Below, one piece after another: positions 55,144 to 63,585 of a stretch of DNA of 64,000 nucleotides. The stretch's first letter is position 1, and every line of letters starts with the position of its first letter. The stretch is taken from positions 310,001 to 374,000 of the forward strand of contig NZ_WUFT01000003.1 in the NCBI RefSeq assembly GCF_010668805.1, in the 5' to 3' direction. The notes beneath the pieces were generated by a model, which saw nothing but the letters and a program-made list of their open reading frames with translations, was not told the DNA's origin and searched no databases. This DNA is from Rhizobium phaseoli (lineage in GTDB: Bacteria; Pseudomonadota; Alphaproteobacteria; Rhizobiales; Rhizobiaceae). The translations under genes and the position numbers were made by a program.

Positions 55144-56157
55144 TCAACTCGCGATGCCGTCGGTGCGCGTCGGGTCCGAGCGTAATGTATCGATTTCGTA
55201 GATCGTCTGCATGACGGTCAGTCGCGCGGTGATGGTGGTCAGGAGCGCAATGACGATCATCGTTGCGAAGATGCCGGCATAACCGAGCACCCCCACCGAG
55301 AAGGTGCCGAAGAGCGCCGTCGCCTGGTCCGTTTCCGGAGTGGCGAGGGTGCGGCTTTGCCAGAAACCGGCGGTGGCGAAGAAGAGGGCGGCAAGGGCGC
55401 TGCCGATTGCCGAGCCCTTGAGGCTGATCTTCAGGAAATGCTTCTGGAATTCGGTGGCAACGAAGGAACTTTCGGCGCCGACGAAATGCAGAACTTCGAC
55501 GACGTGACGATTGCCCGACAGCGCGCCGCGCGTGGCGAATACGACGGTGAGCACCATCGCCGTGAAAACCAGCAGCAGGATGCCTGTGCCGATCATGACG
55601 GTCGTGTGCGCCATGGACACCAGCCGGTCGACCCAGGTGCGGTGATCGTCGAGGCTGGCCTGCGGGATGCTGTCTTTCAGCAGCGCCCGCATCGAATCGA
55701 AATCCGGTGGATTGCTCTCGTCGATGGTGATGATGACGAGGCGGGGAACGGGCAGATCCTTGAGATCGAGACCCGGGCCGAGCCAGGGTTCGAGCAGGCG
55801 GGCGGTCGCCGCCTCATCGACGATCTGGCCGCCCTTGGTGCCGACGAAGGTCAGCGCCAGGTCGCGCGCCTGGGTCAGCGCCTTTTCCATGTCGAGATTG
55901 TCGTCCGGCTTGATCTGGATGGTGATCTCGCGGGAGATCTGGCTCTCCCAGCTTGCTGCCGTCGAGCGTACCATGCTGACGCCGCCGAGCGTCAGGCAGG
56001 CGAGAAAGGCCATGATTGCGATGACCACCATCAACGCACTGCCCTGGATGTTGGATGGCGGCAGGATCGGCGCGGTCGGACGCACGCGCATTTCCGGCCG
56101 TTTCTGCTCAGCCTTACCAGGCGCCTTGTCCGGGTTTCTGGATGGGAGCTCAGTCAT
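55144..56157 (-). CDS. ftsX: Cell division protein FtsX
   Basis: Membrane component of the FtsEX complex that controls peptidoglycan hydrolases at the septum. The 337-residue protein has four transmembrane segments (first at ALMVVIAIMAFLACLTLGGV, then a pair in the second half near LLLVFTAMVLTVVFATRGAL and the C-terminal one near AGIFATMIVIALLT), a large periplasmic loop after the first (with ITIQIKPDDNLDMEKALTQA), and the FtsX domain. Overlaps the end of ftsE by 8 bp. Confidence 0.92.
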   Translation of the reverse strand: MTELPSRNPDKAPGKAEQKRPEMRVRPTAPILPPSNIQGSALMVVIAIMAFLACLTLGGVSMVRSTAASWESQISREITIQIKPDDNLDMEKALTQARDLALTFVGTKGGQIVDEAATARLLEPWLGPGLDLKDLPVPRLVIITIDESNPPDFDSMRALLKDSIPQASLDDHRTWVDRLVSMAHTTVMIGTGILLLVFTAMVLTVVFATRGALSGNRHVVEVLHFVGAESSFVATEFQKHFLKISLKGSAIGSALAALFFATAGFWQSRTLATPETDQATALFGTFSVGVLGYAGIFATMIVIALLTTITARLTVMQTIYEIDTLRSDPTRTDGIAS

Positions 56158-56809
56158 AGATATCGAGATGCCCCCCCGAGAGGATCATGCGGCGAGCTTC
56201 CACCTGTTCCATCAGCGCCAGGTCATGCGTGGCGATCACCACGGCGGTGCCGAGGCGGTTCAGCTCGAGGAAAAGATTGAGCAGCCGCTTGGCCATCGGC
56301 GGGTCGACATTGCCTGTGGGTTCGTCGGCAAGCAGCACCTCCGGCCGGTCCATCAGCGCCCTGGCGATCGCGGCGCGCTGCTTCTCGCCGCCGGAGAGCA
56401 CGGGCGGCAGCACGTTGATGCGTTCGCCGAGGCCGACCCATTTCAACAGTTCCAGGACGTCGGTCTTGTAGGAGCTCTCATCCTTGCCGCGCACGCGTAA
56501 GGGCAAAGCGACATTCTCATAGGTCGTCAGATGATCGAGCAGGCGGAAATCTTGGAAGACGATGCCGACGCGGCGGCGCAGCAACGGCAGTTCCGGGCGG
56601 GGGATTTCGGAAATGTCGCGCCCGAACATGCGGATCAGGCCGCGCGTCGGCTGCAGCGACATGAACAGCAGCCGCAGCAGCGAAGTCTTGCCGGCGCCCG
56701 ATGGGCCTGTCAGGAACTGAAAGGATTTCTTCGGAATGTCGAAGGTCAGGTCCCGGAGGATTTCCGGGCCCATGCCATAGCGCAAACCGACATTCTCGAA
56801 ATGGATCAA
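56150..56809 (-). CDS. ftsE: Cell division ATP-binding protein FtsE
   Basis: ABC ATPase partner of FtsX. With the chosen TTG start (IHFENVGLRYG) the protein is 219 residues, the usual FtsE length. Walker A GPSGAGKTS (35-43), signature LSGGEKQRAAIARALMDRP, Walker B VLLADEPTGNVDP and switch VIATHDLAL are intact. No ATG fits: an ATG at 56929 adds 40 unrelated residues. Divergent from a membrane-protein gene. Confidence 0.9.
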   Translation of the reverse strand: MIHFENVGLRYGMGPEILRDLTFDIPKKSFQFLTGPSGAGKTSLLRLLFMSLQPTRGLIRMFGRDISEIPRPELPLLRRRVGIVFQDFRLLDHLTTYENVALPLRVRGKDESSYKTDVLELLKWVGLGERINVLPPVLSGGEKQRAAIARALMDRPEVLLADEPTGNVDPPMAKRLLNLFLELNRLGTAVVIATHDLALMEQVEARRMILSGGHLDIYD

Positions 56810-57015
56810 CGGGCAGCTCAGTCTGTTGTGGGTTTCACCGCGTGACTTGTTAACCAACACCGTTAACAGCCGGTAAATTTTGCCGGAAAGACGCCCGTTT
56901 GATGGCGATCTTTGCGAAGCATTAACCATTAAAATTTACGACTGAGCGGGATTCGTTTCAATGCCAAGATTTCCCCTGGCAGCGAAACCATGTGGACATC
57001 TGCGAGGCAGCCACC

Positions 57016-57666
57016 ATGGAAGCATCCTCCTTCAGCCGCCGGACACCGGGCCAGGCCTATGATTTCCTGCCGCCGGAACCCGCCGCCCGCCAGCACCGTG
57101 CGGCGCGTCCTGCCGATATTTCCGACGCCGAATTCGTGACGCTCGGCAAAATCCGACCAAAGGAATTTGCCGCGAGGACCTATAACGACAACCGCAAGCG
57201 TGCGGCTGGCGCACACGCAGCACAGCCGCCGCTGACGCCAGCGATGGCAAGCATTCTGCGGGACGTGGAAGCCTTCCTGCAGCGCGCCTCGATGCGGAGC
57301 TTCGCAGGGCTGGTGCTGGCGCTCGCCGTGCTGGTCTTCGGGCTTGCGGGCGGCTTTTCCGGCCTTGCCGCCAAGCCCACCTCTTCCGGAGCGCCGCTGC
57401 ATTTCACCCATGTGACGGTGGCGCCGCGCGACGCGAACGGCATGCGCGTGCTTGATATCAACGGTATCCTCGAAAATGACAGCGGCACGACGCAGACGGT
57501 GCGTCCGATCCGTGCCGACCTCGTGACCGACGAGCGGCTGACCGCAAGCATCGTCATCAATCCGCCGACCGATGTCATCTATGGCGGCCAGAGCCGGGGT
57601 TTTTCGGCCCGTGTCCAGCATGCCGGCGGAAAACTGCGCGAGGTCCGGCTTTCATTCTTGCCATAG
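57016..57666 (+). CDS. Conserved single-pass membrane protein, unknown function
   Basis: A 216-residue protein with a Pro/Arg-rich cytoplasmic N-terminus (residues 1-90), one transmembrane helix (FAGLVLALAVLVFGLAGGF, about 95-114) and a periplasmic beta-rich domain with FTHVTVAPRDANGMRVLDIN and VIYGGQSRGFSARVQ, resembling the DUF3426-type ligand-less beta domain. Start ATG 57016 follows gagg. A GTG at 56992 would add 8 residues. Confidence 0.78.
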   Translation: MEASSFSRRTPGQAYDFLPPEPAARQHRAARPADISDAEFVTLGKIRPKEFAARTYNDNRKRAAGAHAAQPPLTPAMASILRDVEAFLQRASMRSFAGLVLALAVLVFGLAGGFSGLAAKPTSSGAPLHFTHVTVAPRDANGMRVLDINGILENDSGTTQTVRPIRADLVTDERLTASIVINPPTDVIYGGQSRGFSARVQHAGGKLREVRLSFLP

Positions 57667-57799
57667 AGCGCTCGAACGGGGATTGGGTGACTTTCCCGCC
57701 GCAAGTCGCGCCAATCCAGTTAATTTCACGGCTGGCGAGGCTGTTTCACGCTCGCATATGTGCTAACGGCTTACGCTTCTTTTCATGGAGCAAGCCCTT

Positions 57800-58342
57800 A
57801 TGCCTGTCGTGCGCGGAAAAAATATCAAGCCGCTCTTTACTGCCGAGCAGATCGCCGAGCGTAATCATTCGATGGCCCGGGAGATCGCCAATGGCCCGAC
57901 CCAAGATCTGCTCGTCATCGCCGTGCTCAAGGGTTCGTTCATCTTTGCCGCCGACCTGATCCGCGCCCTGCATGATAGCGGGCTTGCGCCGGAGGTCGAG
58001 TTCATCACGCTGTCGAGCTATGGCATCGGCACGGTCTCGCAGGGTGTGCGCATCGTCAAGGATATCGACAGCGACGTCCATGGCCGCGACGTTCTGTTGA
58101 TCGACGATATCCTCGAATCCGGGCGGACGCTGCTGTTTGCCAAGGAACTGCTGTTCGAGCGCGGCGCGCGCAACGTCACGATCGCCGTGCTGCTCGACAA
58201 ACGCGTCAAGCGCAAGGAAAAGCTGGAGGCCGATTATGTCGGCTTCGAATGCCCTGATTATTTTGTCGTCGGCTACGGCATGGATGTCGCCTATGCCTTC
58301 CGCGAACTGCCCTTCGTCGGCGTGGTCACCGGGGACGCCTGA
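57800..58342 (+). CDS. hpt: Hypoxanthine phosphoribosyltransferase
   Basis: Purine salvage enzyme converting hypoxanthine or guanine with PRPP to IMP/GMP. About 180 residues: LLVIAVLKGSFIFAADLIRA, the flexible loop SSYGIGTVSQGVRIVKDIDS, and the PRPP-binding VLLIDDILESGRTL with the two adjacent Asp residues. Start MPVVRGKN follows the family. An ATG at 57785 would add 5 residues. Confidence 0.94.
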   Translation: MPVVRGKNIKPLFTAEQIAERNHSMAREIANGPTQDLLVIAVLKGSFIFAADLIRALHDSGLAPEVEFITLSSYGIGTVSQGVRIVKDIDSDVHGRDVLLIDDILESGRTLLFAKELLFERGARNVTIAVLLDKRVKRKEKLEADYVGFECPDYFVVGYGMDVAYAFRELPFVGVVTGDA

Positions 58343-58494
58343 GCGACTGCAAAGTGGTTTGAAAGATGCCCTTCGCTGCCTTGCCGTTCGAGACGGGTTG
58401 TTAACCATCTCGTCCATCGCTTCCTGATCTTTACCGATCGAAAAGGAAAGTCTGGTGATTTCCGTCGCGGGGCTGACCACGGAGCAATGCACAT

Positions 58495-58854
58495 ATGGCA
58501 AGAATTCTGATCACGGAAGACGAGGACTCCCTGCGATCCTTCGTAGCCCGAGCCCTGCGGCTTGATGGCCACGAGACCGATGAGGCGGCCGATGGGGCCG
58601 AGGGCCTGGAGAAGCTCAGGGAAGGGGTCTACGATCTGCTGCTTTCAGATATCCGCATGCCCGTGATGGACGGCATCGAACTTGCCCATCAGGCAAAAGA
58701 CGCCTTTCCTGGCCTGAAGATCCTACTGATGACCGGCTATGCCGAGCAGCGCGAACGGGCCGACGATCTTGCCGAAAAGATCATCGACGTCGTCAGCAAA
58801 CCATTCGCGCTTCCCGATATCCGCAAGGCGGTTGCCCGGGCGTTGGTCGCTTAA
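58495..58854 (+). CDS. cpdR: CpdR-like single-domain response regulator
   Basis: A 119-residue receiver-only response regulator with acidic pocket TEDED, phosphoacceptor Asp52 in LLLSDIRMPVMDG, the switch Thr in LLMTGYAEQRERAD and Lys in VVSKPFALPD. CpdR proteins control ClpXP-dependent turnover of CtrA and other cell-cycle proteins in alphaproteobacteria. Rhizobia carry more than one copy, and I cannot tell CpdR1 from CpdR2. Located right after hpt. Confidence 0.82.
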   Translation: MARILITEDEDSLRSFVARALRLDGHETDEAADGAEGLEKLREGVYDLLLSDIRMPVMDGIELAHQAKDAFPGLKILLMTGYAEQRERADDLAEKIIDVVSKPFALPDIRKAVARALVA

Positions 58855-58867
58855 AGCTCTTTATTTT

Positions 58868-58919
58868 CATGCATGTCGTCATCCCGGAACCGCTGCACAC
58901 GTCCTGATGACGTGCATCA
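58868..58919. repeat. RIME-like palindromic module after cpdR
   Basis: An imperfect hairpin catgcatgtcgtcatc / gatgacgtgcatca around a ccggaaccgctgcacac core, preceded by ctctttattttc. It matches the first module of the element at 44130-44178 but lacks the second module. Probable transcription end of cpdR. Confidence 0.65.
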
Positions 58920-58990
58920 GGGCATTGTGGTGGGCGGTATTCGGCGCACTTTCTTTAGTGAGATCCGGCTTTGATGAGATCCGGATTCAA

Positions 58991-59015
58991 ATTTTAGGCC
59001 GATCCGGCCTAAAAT
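58991..59015. repeat. Palindrome of the ATTTTAGGCC type
   Basis: Perfect 10-bp arms attttaggcc / ggcctaaaat with a 5-base loop, located 41 bp beyond the stop of the TIGR02302 gene. It would act as a terminator for that minus-strand gene. Confidence 0.7.
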
Positions 59016-59055
59016 CCCTGCGCCAATGCCGGTCATATTCACGGCGGCGTCAGCT

Positions 59056-61725
59056 CTACTGGATGTCCAGCAATCGTTCGAGATACCGCCGTTCCATTTC
59101 CTGCGGCGGATTGTTGCCGAGCTTCTCGCGGATCGCATCGAGGATTTCCCGGGCGCGCTGAACGTCGATCTCGTCGGGAACCTTCACGCTGTTGTCGCCG
59201 AAATCCGGTCCCGGGGGGCGTGGCCGGCCGAGCGGGTCGCGGCCATTCTGGTCGCCGCCCTGGCTCATCTGGCCGTTCGGACCCTGCCCTTGCTGGCCCT
59301 GTTGCGCCTGCATCATCTGGTTCATCATGTCGCGGGCGCCCTGGCGAAGTGCTTCGAGCGCGCGGCCCTGGCCTTCGATGGCCGGCTGGCCATGGCCCTG
59401 GCCGAGTTCGCGACCGGCGCCTTCCATCTCGCGTTGCGCCTGTCCGAAGCCCGGGCCAGGCTTCATGCCCAACTCGCCGAGGCCCTTCTGCAATTCGCCG
59501 AGCTGCCTGCCGAGCGCATCCTGCTGGGCGCGCAGCTGTTTCAATGCCTCGCGCAACTGCTCGGCGGTCATCTGGTCGGAGGGCTTCTGGCCGTCTTTGC
59601 CTTGCTGGCCCCGCTGCTGATCCTGCGGTTCGCCGTTTTCTCCGGGGTTCATCTCGTCGAGCAGCGGATCGTTTTCACCCATGTCGGGTTCACCGCGTTG
59701 CATGCGGTCCCTGAGCTGCTGGTCGAGGCGGAAGGTCTGATCCATCAACTTCTGCTGGTCGCGCAGGATCTCGCCGAGCTTGTCGATCTGCTTGCGGGCC
59801 TCGCTATTTTCCTGGCTCTGCTGGCCGCGCTGCGGGCGGCCGGCCTGCAGGTTGTTCATCATCCGCTGCAATTCCGACAGCATCTGCTGGGCGGCGTCGC
59901 GATTGCCGGAGCGGGCGAGATTCTCGATCTGGTCCATCATCCGTTCCAGATCCTGCTGGCGCAGGATGTTCTGCGCGTTCTGGTTCGGCTGCATCGGCGC
60001 GTTCTGCATGCGTTGGGCAAGCTCGGTCATATAGTCCTGCATCGCCTTGCGCAGTTCATCCATCAGCTTCTTGATCTCGGCGTCCGGGGCGTTGCGGTCC
60101 AATGCGTCGGCAAGCTTCTGCTGGGCTTCGCGCAGCTTGCGCTCGGCAAGCGAAAGATCGCCGTCCTCCATGCCGAGTGCGATATCCCAGAGATATTGGG
60201 CGGTATCCTTGAGCGCGTCCTCACCCTTTGCGAGCTTCATGCGCGTCAAAGCGGATTCCAGCAGGAGATAATTGGTGAGCTTGGGGATGGTCTCCTCGGG
60301 ACGGATGGTCAGCGCCTCGTTCAGCGCGATCGCCTGCGGCATCTTGCGGGTGTCGAGCGCGAAAACCTGGCGTTCCTCGGCGACGGCGGCGGCAAGCGGC
60401 TCGTTAAAGGGCCGCGACGGCAAGGTCATCTCATGCGGCGGGCTGCGGCCGGTCTGGCCGGCGGCATCCTTGGCGACGAGCGTCACGCGCACGCGCTTGC
60501 CGGCAAGCGGGTGTTCGGTCAGGTTGCGGCTGGTCACGCCCTTGGCGTCACGGGCGTTGCGGCGGGGAATGTCCAGCCGGTATTCCGGCAAGGGATAGAG
60601 CGGGGTCGCCGTCGGATCGGTTTCCAGAGGAACGATCTCCGCATGCGCCTCCTGGACGCCGTAATCGTCCTTGACGGTAAAGCCGATTTCAAGCGCGCCG
60701 TTGACGCTGGGTTTCGGCATGCCGTCGAAAGCAATCTCCGGCGCCTTGTCGGGGAGGACCTCGAAGCTCCAGCGGCGACCGTTGACTTCGAGGGCGCCAT
60801 TCTCCTCGAGCTTCATCACATGCGTCTGGGCGACGGGAGCCTGGCTGGCCGGCACCTGGCCGGCCGGGACCGTATTCGGCTGTTGAATGCCGGATGCCGC
60901 CGCCTGCTGCGGCTTGGTATCCGCCTGCACGGCGATATCCTGCGCCTCGCCGTTTGCCTTGCGGAATACGACCTTTTCGGCTGTCTTGCCGCCGCTGACG
61001 CGCACGGTGAGGCCTGAAAACTGCGGAATGCCGATCGACGCCTGCTCGCTGCCGTCAGCGGTCAGATAGACCGGGGCGCGGCCGGTATAGGACGGCGGCG
61101 TCACCCAGGCGTCGATGCGCACCGCCGGATCGACGGTGACGTGCTCGGGTGCTGCCTGCAATGCGTCACCGATCGAGCCGCCGTTGATTGACAGCGAATA
61201 GGCAAAGGCAGTGACCAGCAGCAGCGCCGGCACGGCGCGCAGCGCGAAACGGTCATGAACGGCGATATCAGGCCGCGGCAGTCCGGCATCGAGTGCTGCG
61301 ATCTTTTCGGCCATGCGCGTCTGGTGCTCGCGCCAGAGCGCCCGGGCGAAGGGCGTATCGAAGGCCGGCTCGTCTTCCTGGACGGTGACCGGCTGGTGCG
61401 ACAGGCCGTTGCGCTCTTCCAGCATGCGGTCGGCGTCAGTGACTTTTGGCCAGCGCAGGGTGCGGAAGGGCAGGAGCGAGACGACAAAAGCGGCGACAAA
61501 GGCAATCAGCAGCAGGATGCGCAGCCAATCCGGCACGCTGCGAAAGATGCCGAACCAGGAGACGGAGAGATAGACGGCGATCACCGCCAGAACCGGCATC
61601 AAAGGTGGCAGCAACTGCTCGAAAAACAGCACAATACGCGCCAGCAGGCGTTTCGTCGTCACCAGCCGGGCAAGCGAGGGGCGGAGCGCAAATGCACCTT
61701 TCCTCTGCCTTGAGGGGCTTGTCAT
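59056..61725 (-). CDS. TIGR02302/DUF4175 large membrane protein
   Basis: An 889-residue protein with two or three N-terminal transmembrane segments (MPVLAVIAVYLSVSWFGIFR and LRILLLIAFVAAFVVSLLPF) and a long extracytoplasmic part with a DUF4175 domain (GFTVKDDYGVQEAHAEIVPL). A helical coiled-coil region (ERKLREAQQKLADALDRNAP) and a Gln/Gly/Met-rich low-complexity tail (residues about 690-840) follow. Alphaproteobacteria commonly carry it beside lysA and argH. Function unknown. Start MTSPSRQRKG matches family length. Confidence 0.88.
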   Translation of the reverse strand: MTSPSRQRKGAFALRPSLARLVTTKRLLARIVLFFEQLLPPLMPVLAVIAVYLSVSWFGIFRSVPDWLRILLLIAFVAAFVVSLLPFRTLRWPKVTDADRMLEERNGLSHQPVTVQEDEPAFDTPFARALWREHQTRMAEKIAALDAGLPRPDIAVHDRFALRAVPALLLVTAFAYSLSINGGSIGDALQAAPEHVTVDPAVRIDAWVTPPSYTGRAPVYLTADGSEQASIGIPQFSGLTVRVSGGKTAEKVVFRKANGEAQDIAVQADTKPQQAAASGIQQPNTVPAGQVPASQAPVAQTHVMKLEENGALEVNGRRWSFEVLPDKAPEIAFDGMPKPSVNGALEIGFTVKDDYGVQEAHAEIVPLETDPTATPLYPLPEYRLDIPRRNARDAKGVTSRNLTEHPLAGKRVRVTLVAKDAAGQTGRSPPHEMTLPSRPFNEPLAAAVAEERQVFALDTRKMPQAIALNEALTIRPEETIPKLTNYLLLESALTRMKLAKGEDALKDTAQYLWDIALGMEDGDLSLAERKLREAQQKLADALDRNAPDAEIKKLMDELRKAMQDYMTELAQRMQNAPMQPNQNAQNILRQQDLERMMDQIENLARSGNRDAAQQMLSELQRMMNNLQAGRPQRGQQSQENSEARKQIDKLGEILRDQQKLMDQTFRLDQQLRDRMQRGEPDMGENDPLLDEMNPGENGEPQDQQRGQQGKDGQKPSDQMTAEQLREALKQLRAQQDALGRQLGELQKGLGELGMKPGPGFGQAQREMEGAGRELGQGHGQPAIEGQGRALEALRQGARDMMNQMMQAQQGQQGQGPNGQMSQGGDQNGRDPLGRPRPPGPDFGDNSVKVPDEIDVQRAREILDAIREKLGNNPPQEMERRYLERLLDIQ

Positions 61726-61890
61726 CGGTCCGGTCTCCGCGATCTGGCGTTCTGAAACAGAGGGCGCTTCCGGCGATTGCAGGGCAATACGCTCATGACT
61801 GACAAGGATAACACTCTTTGTGGCGAAGGCGAGGGCGAGTGGCCGGCCATACCGGCTTTTCACGTTAATTCGCCAAAAAGTGATGGCTGG

Positions 61891-61985
61891 TTAAAGCGCG
61901 TCGCGATCTTTCAGATTGCTCCTCGCGCTTTAAATCTTTGTTTTGCGCCTGTCGTGCGCTGCGCACTCTTGCGCGACATGCTTTA
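61891..61985. repeat. RIME-like element between TIGR02302 and lysA genes
   Basis: First module arms ttaaagcgcg (61891-61900) / cgcgctttaa (61924-61933), linker atctttgtttt, then a degenerate second module ending gcgcgacatgcttta. The last bases overlap the lysA stop codon. Same modular order as at 44130-44233 read on the other strand. Confidence 0.72.
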
Positions 61986-63251
61986 GTCGAGCCAGGCAGG
62001 AACGGAGTCGAGGCTGATCAGTTCGGCATAGGTTCTGCGCGGGCGAATCGTATGGAAATCGCTGCCTTTGACCAGAACCTCGGGCACCAGCAGCCGGCTG
62101 TTATAGGTGCCGGCCTGAACCGCGCCGTAAGCGCCGGCGGTGCTGACGGCGATCAGGTCGCCGGGCTTCGGCATCGCCATCTCGCGGTCGAGCGCCAGAT
62201 AATCGCCGGTCTCGCAGACGGGGCCGACCACGTCGGCGCGGATGCGCGGGGCGTTCGCCGCCGAAATCGTCACCGGGCGGATCTCGTGATAGGCCTCGTA
62301 GAGCGTCGGGCGGATGAGATCGTTCATCGCACCGTCGACAATGACGAAGGTCTTTTCGCCGCCATCCTTCACATAGAGGACTTCGGTCACCAGGATACCG
62401 GCATTGCCGACGATCAGGCGGCCGGGTTCGGTGATGATCTTGCAGTTGAGGCCGCGCAACTGGTTCTTGACGATGGCCGCATAGGCATCCGGCAGCGGCG
62501 GCGGATTGTTGTCGTCCTTATAGGGGATGCCGAGACCGCCGCCGATATCGACGTGATCGATGGTGTGGCCGTCGGCGCGCAACGTCGCGACAAGATCGTG
62601 CAACAGCCTGAAGGCGTCGTCGAAGGGCTGCAATTCGGTGATCTGGCTGCCGATATGCATGTCGATGCCGGTGACCTCGATGCCCGGCAGCTTGGCGGCA
62701 TGGGCATAGATGGCGCGGGCACGCTCCCAGGAGATGCCGAATTTGTTTTCCTTCTTGCCGGTCGAGATCTTCGAATGGGTTTTTGCATCGACGTCAGGGT
62801 TGATGCGGAAGGAGACCGGGGCTCTCGTTCCGGCCTTGATAGCGCGCTGATTGAGGATTTCGAGCTCGGGCTCGGATTCGACGTTGAAACAGTAGATGCC
62901 TGCCTCGAGAGCGAAGTCCATCTCCGGCGGCGTCTTGCCGACACCCGAAAACATGATGCGGCTGGCGGGAATGTCGGCAGCGAGCGCGCGGCGCAGTTCG
63001 CCCTCCGATACGACGTCGATGCCTGCGCCGAGGCGGCCGAGTGTCTTCAGCACCGCCTGGTTCGAATTCGCCTTCATCGCATAACAGACCATCGAGTCCA
63101 TCTCCGCGAAAGCTTCGGAGAAGACCCGGTAATGGCGCTCCAGCGTCGCGGTGGAATAGACGTAGAAGGGTGTGCCGACCGCCTTGGCGATCTCGGGAAC
63201 GGGAACGTTCTCAGCATGCAGGACGCCGTCGCGGTACTCGAAATGGTTCAC
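61983..63251 (-). CDS. lysA: Diaminopimelate decarboxylase
   Basis: Last step of lysine synthesis, converting meso-diaminopimelate to L-lysine with PLP. The 422-residue protein has PLP lysine K60 in VCYAMKANSN, the HIGSQI and GGGLGIPYKD substrate/PLP segments, EPGRLIVGNAG, and the C-terminal CETGDYL region. Start ATG 63251. The LptM-like lipoprotein gene ends 11 bp upstream and argH lies further upstream, all on the same strand. Confidence 0.96.
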   Translation of the reverse strand: MNHFEYRDGVLHAENVPVPEIAKAVGTPFYVYSTATLERHYRVFSEAFAEMDSMVCYAMKANSNQAVLKTLGRLGAGIDVVSEGELRRALAADIPASRIMFSGVGKTPPEMDFALEAGIYCFNVESEPELEILNQRAIKAGTRAPVSFRINPDVDAKTHSKISTGKKENKFGISWERARAIYAHAAKLPGIEVTGIDMHIGSQITELQPFDDAFRLLHDLVATLRADGHTIDHVDIGGGLGIPYKDDNNPPPLPDAYAAIVKNQLRGLNCKIITEPGRLIVGNAGILVTEVLYVKDGGEKTFVIVDGAMNDLIRPTLYEAYHEIRPVTISAANAPRIRADVVGPVCETGDYLALDREMAMPKPGDLIAVSTAGAYGAVQAGTYNSRLLVPEVLVKGSDFHTIRPRRTYAELISLDSVPAWLD

Positions 63252-63262
63252 GGGCTTATGCC

Positions 63263-63457
63263 TTAAAGAAGGGGATCGAGAAGGAAGGGCTTGTCGACGG
63301 TTCCAGGCTTTTTCGTCGGCTTGGAAACGTCACCTTCCTTGGTTGCCGCAGCACTCGGCGGATCGAGGTCGCCCTTGCGCCCGCATCCGGCAACGGCAAG
63401 GCCGATGACGGCGAGAACCGCCGTCAGGCGGATGAGTTGCGGCAAGCTCTTCTGCAT
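63263..63457 (-). CDS. lptM: LptM-like small lipoprotein
   Basis: A 64-residue lipoprotein with lipobox AVAGC (residues about 21-25) and the short LptM/YifL motif CGRKGDLDPPS, which assists LptD-LptE assembly in the outer membrane. A Lys/Pro-rich tail follows. Start MQKSLPQLIRLT was chosen for the signal peptide; the open frame upstream to 63520 adds non-homologous sequence. Sits between argH and lysA, its usual place. Confidence 0.88.
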   Translation of the reverse strand: MQKSLPQLIRLTAVLAVIGLAVAGCGRKGDLDPPSAAATKEGDVSKPTKKPGTVDKPFLLDPLL

Positions 63458-63585
63458 GGATATCCTCTTCGGCGGCATTTGATGGACATTGTCATAGCGA
63501 AGTTTATCCGCCTTGTGCACCCTGATTGTTGGACGGTCTTCCCGCGTAGACGGCAGGATCGCGGCGGCTTTCGCCGCCTGACATT

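Noticed and set aside
59026..61017. 663-codon plus-strand frame
   Set aside because: Antisense to the TIGR02302 gene, whose product has clear membrane and DUF4175 features. The long open frame follows from GC-rich codon bias.
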